From Acestrorhynchus altus (taxonomy: Eukaryota; Chordata; Actinopteri; Characiformes; Acestrorhynchidae), in contig CM067503.1 of the NCBI GenBank assembly GCA_034509495.1, positions 15,742,033 to 15,806,032 on the forward strand: a stretch of DNA of 64,000 nt, in the 5' to 3' direction. Shown here piece after piece: positions 49,266 to 61,911 of the stretch. Every line of letters starts with the position of its first letter. The first letter of the stretch is position 1. The notes under the pieces are model-generated. The model ran no database searches and was not told the origin of the DNA. It saw only the letters and a list, made by a program, of their open reading frames with translations. The translations under genes and the position numbers were made by a program.

Positions 49266-50357
49266 TACAATTTTAAGTCATGATGTAATTTTAGTTTAAT
49301 GTAGTTTTATGGAAAAACACAACCCAAAGAGCATAAGTTAGCTATATTTGGTTGAGTTCCTGTACAATGGCTGACAGTACCAGCATTGTTTAGTGTTGCA
49401 TTTCTTTACTTCAGGTTCCCAACATGCCTGCTGTAGGCCTCCTCTGCCATTGTTAGCATGGCATTAGAATGCTGGATACAGGCCTCATCCAGCATCGCTT
49501 AAACCTAACGCTATCCTGAAACTTTTTTCTGAGATTCACTGGCAGATTGTGTTGTGCTACATTTTCCATGAATTTCACTGGTGTTACTCTTTGAGTTTAC
49601 CATAGCTTGACAACTGGAATGCCCACCACCACTGCACACTTTGCAAATTAACAGAAAATATATTTATAGTATGAATTTATTGGAGTTTCAAGATAATATT
49701 TATATGGAAGCAGCAAAAAATAGTTTGGTCAAAATAATCAAACTTTTAATTTTTGATTTAGTTATTTCAAAACTTGGTACAGTTAACTCGCTCTCTGATG
49801 AATCAGTGCTTTTATACACCCCGAGTAGAGAGTAAAGTATAAAGTGAAACTTTAATGGTGTCTTTGAATTGGGTTTGTTAAACACTTTCAGTTATATTAT
49901 ATACAGTTCTATACAGATTTAATCTTCCTGTAACATTCTGAAATGTGTGATGTCATAATGGATTGTATTAAGACGTTATTAGAATGTTTTAAGACAACAT
50001 CTGAAATTACTTACCCAATACCAAACATGAAATTTTAGTTTTGGCCTGTGGTCAATTCGGACTGACATTTAAATTTAAATTCTAATGCAGTGGAATTCTC
50101 ATCCCGATGCACCACTATATTTTTCACATAGCTAGTAGGCTTGTGTGTGTTTTGAAAGGCCAAGTCAAAATTAACATTGTTACTAGAGAAACTTTCCAGG
50201 TCAGACTTTTTGTCCTCCAGCCATGAAACCTTCAAAATCTCAAGCAAACAACTGTACAGTAAAACACACAATCACACATATAACAAGGATGTGGTCCATC
50301 TTGCGTATGTTTGGACAATTTTAATGATAGTGGGAGAAAGTAGAACAGATCTGGCCA

Positions 50358-50412
50358 CGGGGCAGAGAGAGAAAGAGAGAGAGCGACAGTGAGAGAGAGG
50401 GAGAGAGAGATG
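50358..50412. repeat. imperfect (GA)n tract
   Basis: GA units with AC and GG interruptions. Confidence 0.9.
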
Positions 50413-51038
50413 GCTCAGGTAGCTTGGGTTTGTGGTTAGTGCATTGGCAGGAAGTGGTGCGAGGTCAGAAAGACAGACGCAGTGAAATAAATGCCTCTTA
50501 TTGGTCTAACCTAGAGCCATGCCCCCAGGGAGCCATCAGCTGCAGGCAGAAAGAGAGCCAGACCAAGACATTGAGTAGGAGCAGCACTGGATTATTAAGA
50601 TGTCTTATTGATAGAATACAGCAACAGAAGAGTTTTCTTTCACATTAATACAGGTAGAAGCTTAAAGGCAGTCATGTTTTTGCAACATGTGAATCATTTG
50701 AACATTCCCAATAAATGGACCATCAAAAGTGCACTGTTATAAACAGAAGTAACTACGTGCTTCGAATGATTTGAGAGCTGCCATAGAATAACCACTTTTT
50801 ACTTTCATAAAGGATTCTGGGCCCCATTTAGCAAAATCTCATTAAGAATTTGTTCATGAGAAATGCACAGATGCATCATGCATTTTTAAAACACAGAATT
50901 GTTCAGAATTGCTCTGCTCTGATAACGGGTGTCTGCATGGAAATCTTAATTTCAAAATGTAAATCTGTATCCATGATATTGGTGCCATTTATTGGACAAA
51001 CATGCATAATTTATGTAATTTATGTTATGTTTGTTTCT

Positions 51039-51039
51039 T

Positions 51040-51106
<67 letters not shown>

Positions 51107-51129
51107 TTCTTTCTCTCTCTCTCTCTCTT

Positions 51130-51162
<33 letters not shown>
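51039..51162. repeat. (CT)n microsatellite with TTT interruptions
   Basis: About 124 bp of almost pure pyrimidine. The Leu/Ser-rich frames here are artefacts of it. Confidence 0.97.
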
Positions 51163-51164
<2 letters not shown>

Positions 51165-51768
51165 CTATGTATCTGGAGCACCTGAAGAAAAGCTTAGAGA
51201 GAGACAGGACACTTTTGGTTTGGACATTAGTACCTTTGGTCATATAGATCTAACCAAGACCCCCTTAACTGATTTCACTATTGAATCACACATTGAATAT
51301 AATTGTATACAATAATCATTTCACTTAGTGATCAATTTTCTGAACATTCATTAGTGGTATTTTTACATGACAAGAAAGATTTTTTTTTCCTCTTTTAAAA
51401 AGCTTTTAAAAGGTTTTTGATGACGAATTACTGTCATATATTCTTTAACTGTATTGTAATTGTATTATATGTATGTGTTTGCTGAAATACAACAGAAATA
51501 TACATCCCATTTTTTTTAAATGCCCAATATCAAATAACACCGATTTCAACATGTGAAAATATACATTGTTGTTGTCACACAAAATCCTTCTGCAGGAAAA
51601 CACTAAAATAAGCAAGGCAGGTACTCCAGGACCATGGCTGGGAACCATTGTATTGGTTCATTCATCATGACATTTTAACAGAAATCAAAGAACAACTTCC
51701 AGATTCTAATTATGTCAGAAACTGAAAACATACAAATTGAAGATACAAAATTTGTTTGGCTATGAGGC

Positions 51769-51770
<2 letters not shown>

Positions 51771-51814
<44 letters not shown>

Positions 51815-51820
51815 AGGGAG
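51771..51820. repeat. (GA)n microsatellite
   Basis: About 18 GA units followed by (GGGA)n. Confidence 0.97.
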
Positions 51821-51924
51821 TAAGTGAAAGAAAAGGAGGGGAGGATAGAGAGAGATAGAAAATGGCTATTTTTCCCTTCTTATCCCCTTCTGCAGCCTTG
51901 AGCTGAGCACAGGCAACAGAGACC

Positions 51925-52350
51925 ATGGCAAAACCAATCCAAGGTCAGCTTAGCGCAGATCGTACAGAGCGGTGCACACAGCTGTCCCACAGATTACACG
52001 CCATAACCTCACCTAGAACCTCCTCGCTCTGCTGGGAAGGTTACAGGGTTGAATTCAAACAATAATGGAAGCAGTCTTAAGGCCGTATGAGTCAGAGATT
52101 TTGGGCGATAACTCATCTCTTTATCATTAGCTTGACAGGATCTGACAGCCCTGCCCTCCAATCTCCAATCTCAATCTTGCATCATTCACTAAAAGAGCCC
52201 CACTGGCCGTACAAAGCCAGCAGAATAAAGAAATTTGTGATGAGCTTTATATTTAAAAAATGGCCTATCCAAATTTAAATTATATTTAACGGAACACACT
52301 GCTGCAAGTCACAGAGAAAGAACAGAATGCGGACTCACTTTGAAGTTCCA
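51925..52350. other. non-repetitive intronic block, candidate regulatory DNA
   Basis: About 425 bp of balanced composition with scattered CpGs and no recognised repeat. TTTATCATTAGCTTGACAGG and GGGCGATAACTCATC are examples of homeodomain- and GATA-like motifs in it. Function is untested. Confidence 0.25.
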
Positions 52351-53824
52351 AAATAGAAATGATAAAAAGCCTGTGGTTAGAGCTGGACCAGTTAGGTTAA
52401 TATCACAACATCACATTATATTTACATGCGTGAGTATGTGTATTCCAGTGTCAATATTGATTAAATGTTTAAAGTAATCAGTGATGCTTCTCCAAATGTG
52501 AGCATAGTACAAATGGGCAAGATGGTGATCTAATGATCTACATAACCTATTGAAATACAAATTCTGCAAATTTATGAAACTGCTGCATAAATCTAAATCC
52601 ACAGATCATGTGCCATGCGCATAGAAATTTACAATGTGTTTTGAAGCAGGTTACGAAAGATCAAGCAGAAAATTGATCAGTTTCAATGGAATGTTTCCCT
52701 GCTTCCATACAAAAGTCCTTACATTTATCGCTTAACCTTTAACGTGACTTTAAGGGCAAACAATTCTGACACATTTGCTCATTCATAAATGATGATTACT
52801 GGCATTCTTTACAGTTTGTGTGGAATGTGGAGCTACTACTCTTTTCTGCCATTACCCAGTGCTTGTACCTCTCACTTTCCCCTGGCAGAAAATTTAATTT
52901 AATTATACAGTATTTTCTATAAGGTTTGGTCACACAGGAAACATCTCATGCACATACACTTAGTTGATTAATCTGAGCATTTAATACTTTAATAGGTTAT
53001 AGAATTGAAAACATTATATACTGTTCCTTATGTATGAATAGCCGAATAATAAGAGTTTGGTACATTGAAGTGATACACTGTAAATCTCAAACACTGTTGT
53101 ATCTTTTTTCAAAAGTAATGTTTATGTGAGTACACCTGGACCAAGAGACCAACTCCAAAACATCCACCCCACCATCAAAAGCCTTACTTCAGGAGAATAA
53201 GTCCAATGATCTCTCAGATCTACCTCAAAAAAGGATGCTAATCTCAAGGGAACTCTTGGTTAAATACAGTTAAATAAAGAAAGATAACCATCCAAAGCAG
53301 ACACTGTTTTCCTGTGCAAGGGTGATTCTGCTGATACGAAAAGCTAAAGTGGGACAGACCAAAGCAAGCATCAGTTTTGTTATCTGTCACAAGGGTGCCT
53401 CTGAAGCAGCTTAAAGCCAATGCTAGACCAACCGCTGGTCAATAACAAATTGGACAACAAAAGGTCCCAGAGAGGACATCAGCACTATAAACTTTAGAAA
53501 AATATTTTTTGTTTGTTTTTTTCTTGTTACATTTCTAGTCTATGTTAGGAAAGGCTTGGCTATGTGGCTGTAGGCCGTCTTATTTTGCCATTTAATGGGT
53601 TTAAACAACATTTTTACTTACCAAACGTATTTCTGAGGCATGTTTCAATTCACACTGTCAGCACTAGCTTTGCATCAAAACATGAGCTCTTTCAAACATT
53701 TTACACAGAACGTTTACAGGATTTCTTCAGTCAAGTGAAACACTTTACTTTCTATAGTATTATAATTAAACACTTGTGTTGTATTTGTTGTATTTCATGT
53801 TTATCTACCCTTCTAAATAAAAAG

Positions 53825-54898
53825 AGCTGGTCAAGCTGATTAAGCTGGTTGATCCACTTAGTTACTGAACAGCACAGGATATGTTTTCATTTGAGTTTGA
53901 TGGTTTAGTTAGCATAAACATGATCAAACTGACCACGCCATACAAGTAGCATGACCTGCTCGACCACGTTCAGTGATCAGCCTGATCAGCTTGACCATCA
54001 TGAACGAGTTGATGATCAACATGACAAGTCCTGCCAACCAGAATGACCAGCATGTCCACTCATTGACCAGTGTGACCAGCATGACAAGCAAGACCAAGTT
54101 GGTTGACCAGCAAATCCAAATTGATCAACCAACATGACCAGCAAAACCAAGGTGATCTACCAGCATATCCAGCATGGCCAAGCTGGTAAACCAACAATAC
54201 CAAACATTACCAAAATCAAATGCTACATACATTTTGCTAATCAGCTGACCTACGTAAAATGTGTTTTAGCCTGGATGACCAGCTTTCATCCATATTAACC
54301 ATTAGAGACCATCATAGACCATCTGAAACCATCTGAAACCATCTACCAGCAAAAGCTTGAGCTGGATTCTTTTGGGAGGGTAAAGACACAGTAACCAAGC
54401 TGGCAAGTGGCTAGCTAACTGCACACATTCAACCATATACGTAGATTCACCTTTTCATTATAATTTATTAGAATCTTAAACTCAGTGGGTAGTAAGAATA
54501 CATCTGATTTATGATTGAATCACAGTTTTTTTGTTTGTTGTTTCTGTTTGTTTGATTGATTTTTTTAAAGTTATTTACTTTAACTTTATTTTATTGATGA
54601 ATTCAACTCAGGACCAGCTTTTGCAGGTATGGATGTACAGAAGCTGGTCTTTGATGGTCACAGTGGTTGAAATGTTCTTCATACTGGTGAAAACATACTG
54701 TTATGCCAGCTGGTTAACCAGCTTATTGCCAGGATGCCCATGGTCAGTCAACATGGTCATGCTTGTCATGTAGTTTGATGTTTGTTCTTGCTGGTCATGC
54801 TGGTCAATTTGTTTGGTATTGCTAAACCATCAAACCATCAAGAGCAAAAACATACCCTATGCTAGACTGATATAACCAGCTTGACCAGCTTGAGCTGC
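53825..54898. mobile_element. fold-back element with internal GACCAGC minisatellites
   Basis: The left terminus, AGCTGGTCAAGCTGATTAAG, continues to CAGGATATGTTTTCATTTGA and TGATGGTTTAG. The right terminus, on the minus strand, reads CTCAAGCTGGTCAAGCTGGT and continues to GGGTATGTTTTTGCTCTTGA and TGATGGTTTAG, so the arms share the same order. Inside the left arm lie many CATGACCAGC-like units (about 53930-54195). Inside the right arm the complementary GCTGGTCATG units lie at about 54640-54810. The ends are approximate, and no transposase is present. Confidence 0.7.
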
Positions 54899-56929
54899 CC
54901 AATTTTCTTTTTTCTTTTTTTATAAAGGGATAATTTGCTTTGCTTCGAAACAATATTTAGTATTTGATAGCATCTAGAAATAAAGAGCTCAACATTATCA
55001 GACAGAGCTTGTTTTTTTTTCCCAAATCACCTATCTGTGCAGTGGTGCTCTATTGCCATTCACATAGTCAGAAGAGCTCCACTATTGAGCGTATCTTCCA
55101 CAGTAAGGCTGTATGAAGTATCAAAATAGCAGCTCTTGAGGACGAGAAGAGGAAAACAAGGAAAACAATGGTGAAAAAGTCAAAGCATTGTATACATATC
55201 AGTAAAGAGAAACCATGTGGACAGACTGATGTAATGGCATTTGAGGTAAAAAAAAAAGAAAAAAGAAATCTAGTGAAAATATGTTTACTAAAAGTGAGTA
55301 AAGTGAATGTAATTATGTGCTTTACCAAAACTCCAAATGATTTAGTAAATTATATGAACACAGGTATCTGGGAAACATGTGCATGAACATGTTTAAACGT
55401 GTGTTTATAACATTACCATCTTGTGTAAAAACTGCATGAGTAAAGATTTAGAAAAATTATGTATTTCATATAAATTTCTCATAGCCAAACTCAAGTTTAT
55501 CTTCTCTTAATTCCTGTCAGCAGAATTTGGAAAGTCTGGAAGTCTTATTCATGTCAAATAAATACTTTGAATTCTTTAAAATGATAATCACTTGTTCAGT
55601 GTAGTTCTGAACAAGTTCTGAGTTTGACAATTTCTGTGATTTTTTTTTTTTTTTCAAAATTACTTTTCCCAAGATTACGAATCATATTGACCAATTAAAA
55701 ATAACTTTCATTCAAAATCAGGCACCCATAGCTATGAATACTATTTATGTGCCTGATGAATGTGACACCTATATTTATAGACATGTTTTCTGACTGTTCA
55801 ATGAGAATTTGAGGTGCAGAATATTTTCTGGTCTAAAACTGAAGTCACAAAAGTTCTGTAAAATGCTTTTGTTGTAGACCCTGGAGAACTTCTCTAAAGA
55901 ACCTTCAAAGAATGGCTGGACATGGTGCTGAAGGGGTCACTATAACCCCAAACCAAAAAGTGGACATTCTGTGTCACATCATATTCACATCACACTTGAC
56001 CGTATGACATATTCAAGAATGCAGTGGCAGAAAACAGCGAAAGGTCAGCGATATTAGAACCTAGGGGACTTTGACATTTCATCTGTTTTAGTCGACCATG
56101 AAGAGATTTGCACCTTTGACCTTGTGCCGCTGTTTTAGCTCACAGCTTCCAGAATTCCATTTAAAAAATCAGTGATATTCTCATGTTAGTACAGAGAATC
56201 TCAAGAAATCATTTAATCAGGGAATAAACTGTGAAAGGGTTGATCAACCAGTTGGAAGTAATGGGAAGATGATGGAGATGATGGGTGTTATGTTCACACT
56301 TTTATAACTACTTGGGTAGCAGGAGAGAAAGGGGTCGATAACACAGGGGGGCTGCAGAATCTCTACTGGGCCATGGATATTGGATACTCACCCAGCCATT
56401 CACCCACAGAAAAAATATACAATTTCTTAACAACATACCACACCACTTAAAATCCAGCCACACTAAACATCATTCATTTGTAGGAAAAAAACATATAAAT
56501 AAACATTTAAGTGTCATAATAATGACGTATATACTCATTATTCAATAATATCTCCAAAAACTATAATTTTAAGCTTTCAAGTTTATAGCTGAACATACTG
56601 ACAAAGAAAACACCTTCAGAAAATGTTTTATGGTCACATGAGACATTTGATAATTACTGTCTTTCTAAAGTTCAGACCTCAGCTTCATGAACAAAAAATA
56701 GTTTGTTTGATTTTTATTTAAAAAATAAAATAGGTGAATTGTACTTCCCATCATCTTTAAAACAAATTGAACACCTGTCATTGATTTTTTTTGCTAGAAG
56801 GGTATCCAACCAGACTTTATGCCAGAAGCTTGATGTTCACTAGAAATATGTATGAACATTGTCAATGGATAATTTGTGAGCTGTATGTATATTTTTATGG
56901 ATGTTTTCTAGTCCAGCCCCTCTCATTTT

Positions 56930-57876
56930 TTGTGTATATCCCTGCATCCCGAGGGAGGTGGAGGCCATTGAGTTTGAAAGGACCATGTTCCATGCCTCCA
57001 TTGTTGAGAGCAGCAAAACAGAGCTGTGGACACTGATGCCTGTTGTGGCAGCAATCCCAGAACCAGATGGTGGACAGGTAGGCTATCAAGCTGAAGAAAG
57101 AGTCCTATCAAGCCTGGTTGGCTTGTGGTACTCTGAAGGCATCTGATAGGTATCGAACAGCCAAGTGGCCTACAGGTCTGGCTGTTGCAGAAGCAAAAAC
57201 TCAGGTTGGTTGAAGGATGAGTTTGGTGAGGCTATGGAAAACAACTTTGAGAAGCCAAACTGTCAGGTGGCACAGGAGGGGAAAGCAGTTCCCAACCAAC
57301 AATGTATATGGTGGGGATTGGAGGCTGCTGACCTCAATTGTGGACATTGTCAGATGGTGGAAGGAAGACTTTGAGAATCTTCTCAATCTCACCAGAACAT
57401 CTTCCATAAAGGGAAGCTCACACAGGGAGAGGTCAATGGGATAATTTGGGTGGACAAGATCTGCCCAGAATTTCTCAAAGCTCTGGATGTTGCAGCTGGG
57501 ATGAGAATCAGCACCTCAAAATCTGTGACCATGGCACTCAGTAGTAAAAGGGTGGAATGCCCTCTTTGGGTTGGGAATGAGTTCCTGCCTGAAGTGGAGG
57601 ACTTCAAGTACCTCAGGATTTTGTTCACAAGTGAGGGACAGATGGAGCAGGAGGTCGACAGGCGGATTGGTTCAGCATCTGCAGTGTTGTGGACCGAGGA
57701 CATACTGAAGAGATTAGATCTCTCTGCTGGTCTGGGAATGCCTTGGAATCCCCCCAGTAGAGCTGGAAGAAGTGGATGGGGAGAAGGAGGTCTGGGCAAC
57801 TTTGCTTCTGCTGCTACCCCTGCAACCTGGACCGCAGGTAAGTGGCAGATAATAGATGAACGGATGGATTTTCTAA
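56930..57876 (+). pseudogene. RTE/Rex3-like LINE with the reverse-transcriptase core deleted
   Basis: This copy is in the gene-antisense orientation. Early blocks (LKDEFGEAMENNF, WGLEAADLNCGHC, VEGRL in varying frames) match the region before the RT fingers of a common fish non-LTR element. The frame from 57450 reads DKICPEFLKALDVAAG, then passes directly to MRISTSKSVTMALSSKRVEC and VEDFKYLRILFTSEGQMEQE, then VDRRIGSASAV. In the intact family the catalytic palm with the YxDD box lies between these two parts, so an in-frame deletion has removed it. A second internal deletion follows SAV. The end reads CAGGTAAGTGGCAGATAATA, then GATGAACGGATGG, an eroded (GATG)n tail. Antisense frames are shadows. 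Confidence 0.8.
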
Positions 57877-58039
57877 CAAAAGTTGTCATTCATATTGCCC
57901 CACAAAACAGTTTAAGGAAATGTAAACATTAAATTTGATATTCCTGAAATACTGAATAACCAAAATTATGCAATTTAAATAGAATATATCAGAAAAGGTA
58001 TGTCCCAAAGCAAGGGACATTTTTAGCCAGGGGTGTTAG

Positions 58040-58520
58040 ACAGCCAAATCTGATGTAATCTAAACAGGCTAGCATTTATTCATGAAATGAATTTATATGG
58101 AGGGAGGCAATGTTGTTGTATTTATGTGACTGGTATAGAATCACCTCTAGATTTCTACACAGAAAAAGAAATTAATGACTCAGGATGTCTGCATTTGGTT
58201 AATGAATGCACTGAAAATATATCAAAAATGAACAACCATGATTCATTTATAATTTCATGTGGGTAGACTAATTATCAAATTAATTTAGAAAAAAGTCTGG
58301 CCAGGGATATAAATTAGATTTAACTCTTGGAAAAATGCCCAGAACATATGGCACTCAATTTATCCTAATCTCCTCTGACTGCAGTCTTGATAATTTTGTG
58401 ATAGTCTACATAAATAATAGACCAGCAGCTAAGCAGCCTTTTGTAAAATACCAAATGCAAGCTTTCAACCGTCTCATATGACTCCATGTGCATTCTGCCA
58501 CACAGTCAACACTTAAAACG
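58040..58520. other. non-repetitive block, candidate regulatory DNA
   Basis: About 480 bp with no recognised repeat, about 1.5-2 kb from the CpG patch on the transcript-downstream side. It contains several AATTA-type homeodomain cores. Conservation is untested. Confidence 0.25.
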
Positions 58521-58714
58521 ATGTACCTGTTAGAAGGAATTGTTTATATATGTGTGATCTCCACCCCCATTTGCTAGATTGGTGCTTTATTTCTGTCAAT
58601 AAACGTTAACCAGTACCTTTTCTCTACAAGCATGGAGACCTTACACATTGGAGAAAGTGTTATAGACTGAACACATGTGCATACTTGCTTTTTCTTCTCA
58701 TTAATGTAGAAACT

Positions 58715-58794
58715 GTTGAATGTAGTTCTTTAAAGAACCTTTTTGATATGATTCAATGTAGCACAAAAAAAAGCTTCCTCAAAACAAAAGAACC

Positions 58795-58826
<32 letters not shown>

Positions 58827-58850
58827 TTTTGCAGAGTGTATGGATCAACT
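58715..58850. mobile_element. MITE fragment with AAAGAACC motifs and poly(T)
   Basis: GTAGTTCTTTAAAGAACCTT and AAACAAAAGAACC are followed by about 27 T. They resemble the arms of the MITE at 10937. Confidence 0.4.
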
Positions 58851-59989
58851 CTATTCTTTCCTAAAGTCCTAAATTATATTCACCATGTATTGCATTCACT
58901 CACCATAGCATATCAAAAAGAATGTTCCTTAGTTGTTCTCTGCTTAAATAGCTCTAAAAAAAAAAAAGCAAGAAACTTCTGCACTATCTGGCACTTCTCC
59001 ATATGTCTTTAAATAACCTTTTCATTGAAAGCTCATTACATAAGTAAAGCATCTTCTATGGATTTGCCTCTTTTTCCACCCCTATATGAAGTGGAAGTCC
59101 ACTAATGTGTCATAGTTAGGCAAACAGGCATTATGTGAACAATGCTGTTCAGACAGGTTTGAAGAGAAGATATTGGCTTAAAATGTGTTTTGCTCACAGC
59201 AAAGAGAAACATGCAAAACATCTGTTTTGTTAGATTTATCCGTCCATAGGCATTTAAATGTCCAAATTACATATTGTTGCTGTCCAGTGAAAAGCATGTG
59301 ATGTGTTTTTTGATTTCCTCCATGGTTTGAAACCTGTAGCTGATTTACATTGTATAAATAGTTCCGGGTCATTAGACGTTCTCTAAATTAGTCAAAGTAA
59401 GCTCTCATTGTACATGAACTACCATTCAAAGTTAAGAGCGTTTTTGGACTTGTCTTTCACTGGACAGCTTTGATACAATGAAGGTTTGTAGGCACACTGG
59501 TGAAATAAAAGGAATATATTTGCCTTGTAGATGGTGATGGTCGGTTCCGAACCCCTACAGTTATAAAGAACAACGACTCTGTCTAAGTTTCTCCACAACC
59601 AGCCCTCTCAAACCTTGATAAAACAGGTGGAATTTCAGGGTTAAGGTGCATGGCACTGTAGACTGCACCATGCCCAGCCTAGCCCACCGTGGTGTAAAAG
59701 TTGGCAGTAGCTATTCTACCACTACCAGAATATTCTCAACAACCTAAAACAAATCTCCACCTCAGTACAAGATCGCTACTTAAGTAGATTCCATGGCCAG
59801 GTACCAACACTCCTGTGCAGGGTTTTGGGGTCCAGCCTGCTGAGGGAGTCGGGAGTGTGATCAGCCACTCCAAACAAGAAACGCAGCACCAGCATACAGC
59901 ATTATAGATATGTATATAGATATAGATCGAGTAGACTGTTGCCAGTGCTGGCCTGGCACCAGCTTCCAACCTCGGGTTCTTGTCTCTCT

Positions 59990-60091
59990 GGAGCGTGAAA
60001 GCAGTGCGCGTCCCTCAGCGTGGCTTTCTATTCAACAGCTCGCTGCAGAGGAACCGCTTACCATCTGAATGCCAATGATGAGAAGCCGGAG

Positions 60092-60123
<32 letters not shown>

Positions 60124-60440
60124 CCCCAGTTAAGCGCGTGTCGGGTGCGCACGGTGGATTAACATCGCATCACCCGCACTTACCCGCCGTGGCGCAGAGC
60201 GGTGTTTGCGGCGGTCTGGAGCGGAGGACGCAAAAGAAAAAGTTAATGCAGGAGCTGCTGCGGGTCTCTCGCCAGCCTGAGACTTCACCCAAAGCCAAGC
60301 GTGCTCATCGGAGAGGAGGGAAATAAAGCTTTAGAAACCTGCAGGAACGGACACGCTTAATCCCGTGTGCGCAGAAGAGAAGATGCGTAAAGGCTGGGCG
60401 CTCAGGCGACAAGTGCAAAGTGTTCATACCGGTGGGTTGA
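59990..60440 (-). promoter_or_regulatory. CpG-dense patch: candidate cdh7 promoter and non-coding first exon
   Basis: I count about 26 CpG dinucleotides in the 300 bases 60121-60420, whereas most of the window is nearly CpG-free. This is the only island-like patch in 64 kb. On the minus strand a near-perfect splice donor, CGGCGG|GTAAGTG, lies at 60184|60183. A second donor, CAGATG|GTAAGC, lies at 60062|60061. A non-coding exon here, spliced to the acceptor near 41420, would give the usual cadherin layout of a 5' UTR exon far from the start codon. The patch is bracketed by (CA)n at 60092-60122 and (CT)n at 60448-60498. No clear TATA box is seen. The link to cdh7 is inferred from strand, donor quality and position; an unrelated lncRNA promoter is possible. 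Confidence 0.45.
60092..60122. repeat. (CA)n microsatellite in the CpG patch
   Basis: About 15 CA units. Confidence 0.97.
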
Positions 60441-60444
60441 GGGG

Positions 60445-60447
<3 letters not shown>

Positions 60448-60498
<51 letters not shown>
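60448..60498. repeat. (CT)n microsatellite at the edge of the CpG patch
   Basis: About 25 CT units, (GA)n on the gene strand, lying 260 bp transcript-upstream of the candidate first-exon donor. Such GA tracts can act as GAGA-type promoter elements, but nothing in the sequence proves this here. Confidence 0.97.
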
Positions 60499-60500
<2 letters not shown>

Positions 60501-60807
60501 CCTCCTCGCTCTCTCTAACAAAGTTGACAGAGGGATCTCTGCTGTGGTTGTGGCTCTCGTCCGTGTCTGAACCTGCTTTTTCAACTATCCTCCATCAGAA
60601 GTTGGGGGTGAAGGTCTCCACTCACCTTACACAGTGATACAGTGAGCATTGAGGTGGATGTGGAAATCAGAGTCGGTGTAACAGAGAGTTCTGAGGTGAG
60701 CAACAGAAACCCTGAGCCGGTCATCAAAGCCAAGAAACACTTATGAGCCGTTATTTTTAAGACTTCATGTGACTGTGAAACCACAGGAAAATCATCACAA
60801 GATGAGC

Positions 60808-61911
60808 CACTGATTATATACACAAAACTGATAATATATACACAACTGATAATATACACACAACTGATAATATACACACAACTGATAATATACACAACTG
60901 ATTATATACACAAAACTGATAATATATACACAACTGATAATATACACACAACTGATAATATACACACAACTGATTATATACACAACTGATTATATACACA
61001 AAACTGATAATATATACACAACTGATAATATACACACAACTGATAATATATACACAACTGATTATATACACAACTGATTATATACACAACTGATTACATA
61101 TACAACTGATTATATATACACAACTGATAATATATACAACTGATTATATACACAACTGATTATATACACAACTGATAATATACACACAACTGATAATATA
61201 CACAACTGATAATATATATAACTGATAGTATATACACAACTGATAATATATACACAACTGATAATATACACAACTGATTATATACACAACTGATTATATA
61301 CACACATGATTATATACACAACTGATAATATACACAACTGAATATATGCACAACTGATTATATACACACATGATTATATACACAACTGATTATATATACA
61401 ACTGATTATATACACAACTGATTATACACACAACTGATTATACACACAACTGATTATATATACACAACTGATAATATATACACAACTGATAATATACACA
61501 CAACTGATAATATATACACAACTGATAATATATACACAACTGATTATATACACAACTGATTATATACACAACTGATAATATATACACAACTGATAATATA
61601 CACAAACTGATAATACACACACAACTGATAATATACACACAACTGATTATATGTACATGACATATACACACAACTAATAATATACACAACTGATAATATG
61701 TACAGTTGATAATATACACACAACTGATAATATATACACACAACTGATAATATACACAACTGATAATACACATGACTGATAATATACACAACTGATAAAT
61801 ACGTGACTAATAATATGCACACAACTGATAATATATGACTGATAATAAACACGACTGATATTATACACAATGGATAATACACAAAGCTGATAACATACAC
61901 ACAACTGATTA
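60808..61911. repeat. minisatellite, 14-18-bp AT-rich units (ACAACTGATAATATAT-like)
   Basis: About 1.1 kb of head-to-tail units of the form TACACAACTGAT(A/T)A(T)AT, roughly 65 copies by eye. There are two main variants, CTGATAAT and CTGATTAT, intermixed with length differences in the CA and TA runs. Most units contain CAACTG (an E-box and also a Myb-type core), and many contain TGATAA (a GATA-type core). The array begins about 370 bp upstream of the candidate cdh7 promoter patch. Its minus strand stays open for 60-118 codons in several places with YYQLCV-like periodic peptides; these are a by-product of the repeat. Confidence 0.95.

Noticed and set aside
50850..51315. Ser/Leu-rich frames across the (CT)n tract
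   Set aside because: Low-complexity artefact, open in all three frames.
57389..57889. 166-codon minus-strand frame
   Set aside because: Antisense shadow of the LINE reverse-transcriptase remnant.
60365..60637. 90-codon plus-strand frame starting in the CpG patch
   Set aside because: Half of it is (CT)n-derived Ser/Leu; the good splice donors in the patch are on the opposite strand.
60581..61904. Several overlapping minus-strand frames of 60-118 codons with YYQLCV periodicity
   Set aside because: Direct translations of the 14-18-bp minisatellite in several frames. Open in more than one frame, so there is no coding signal.
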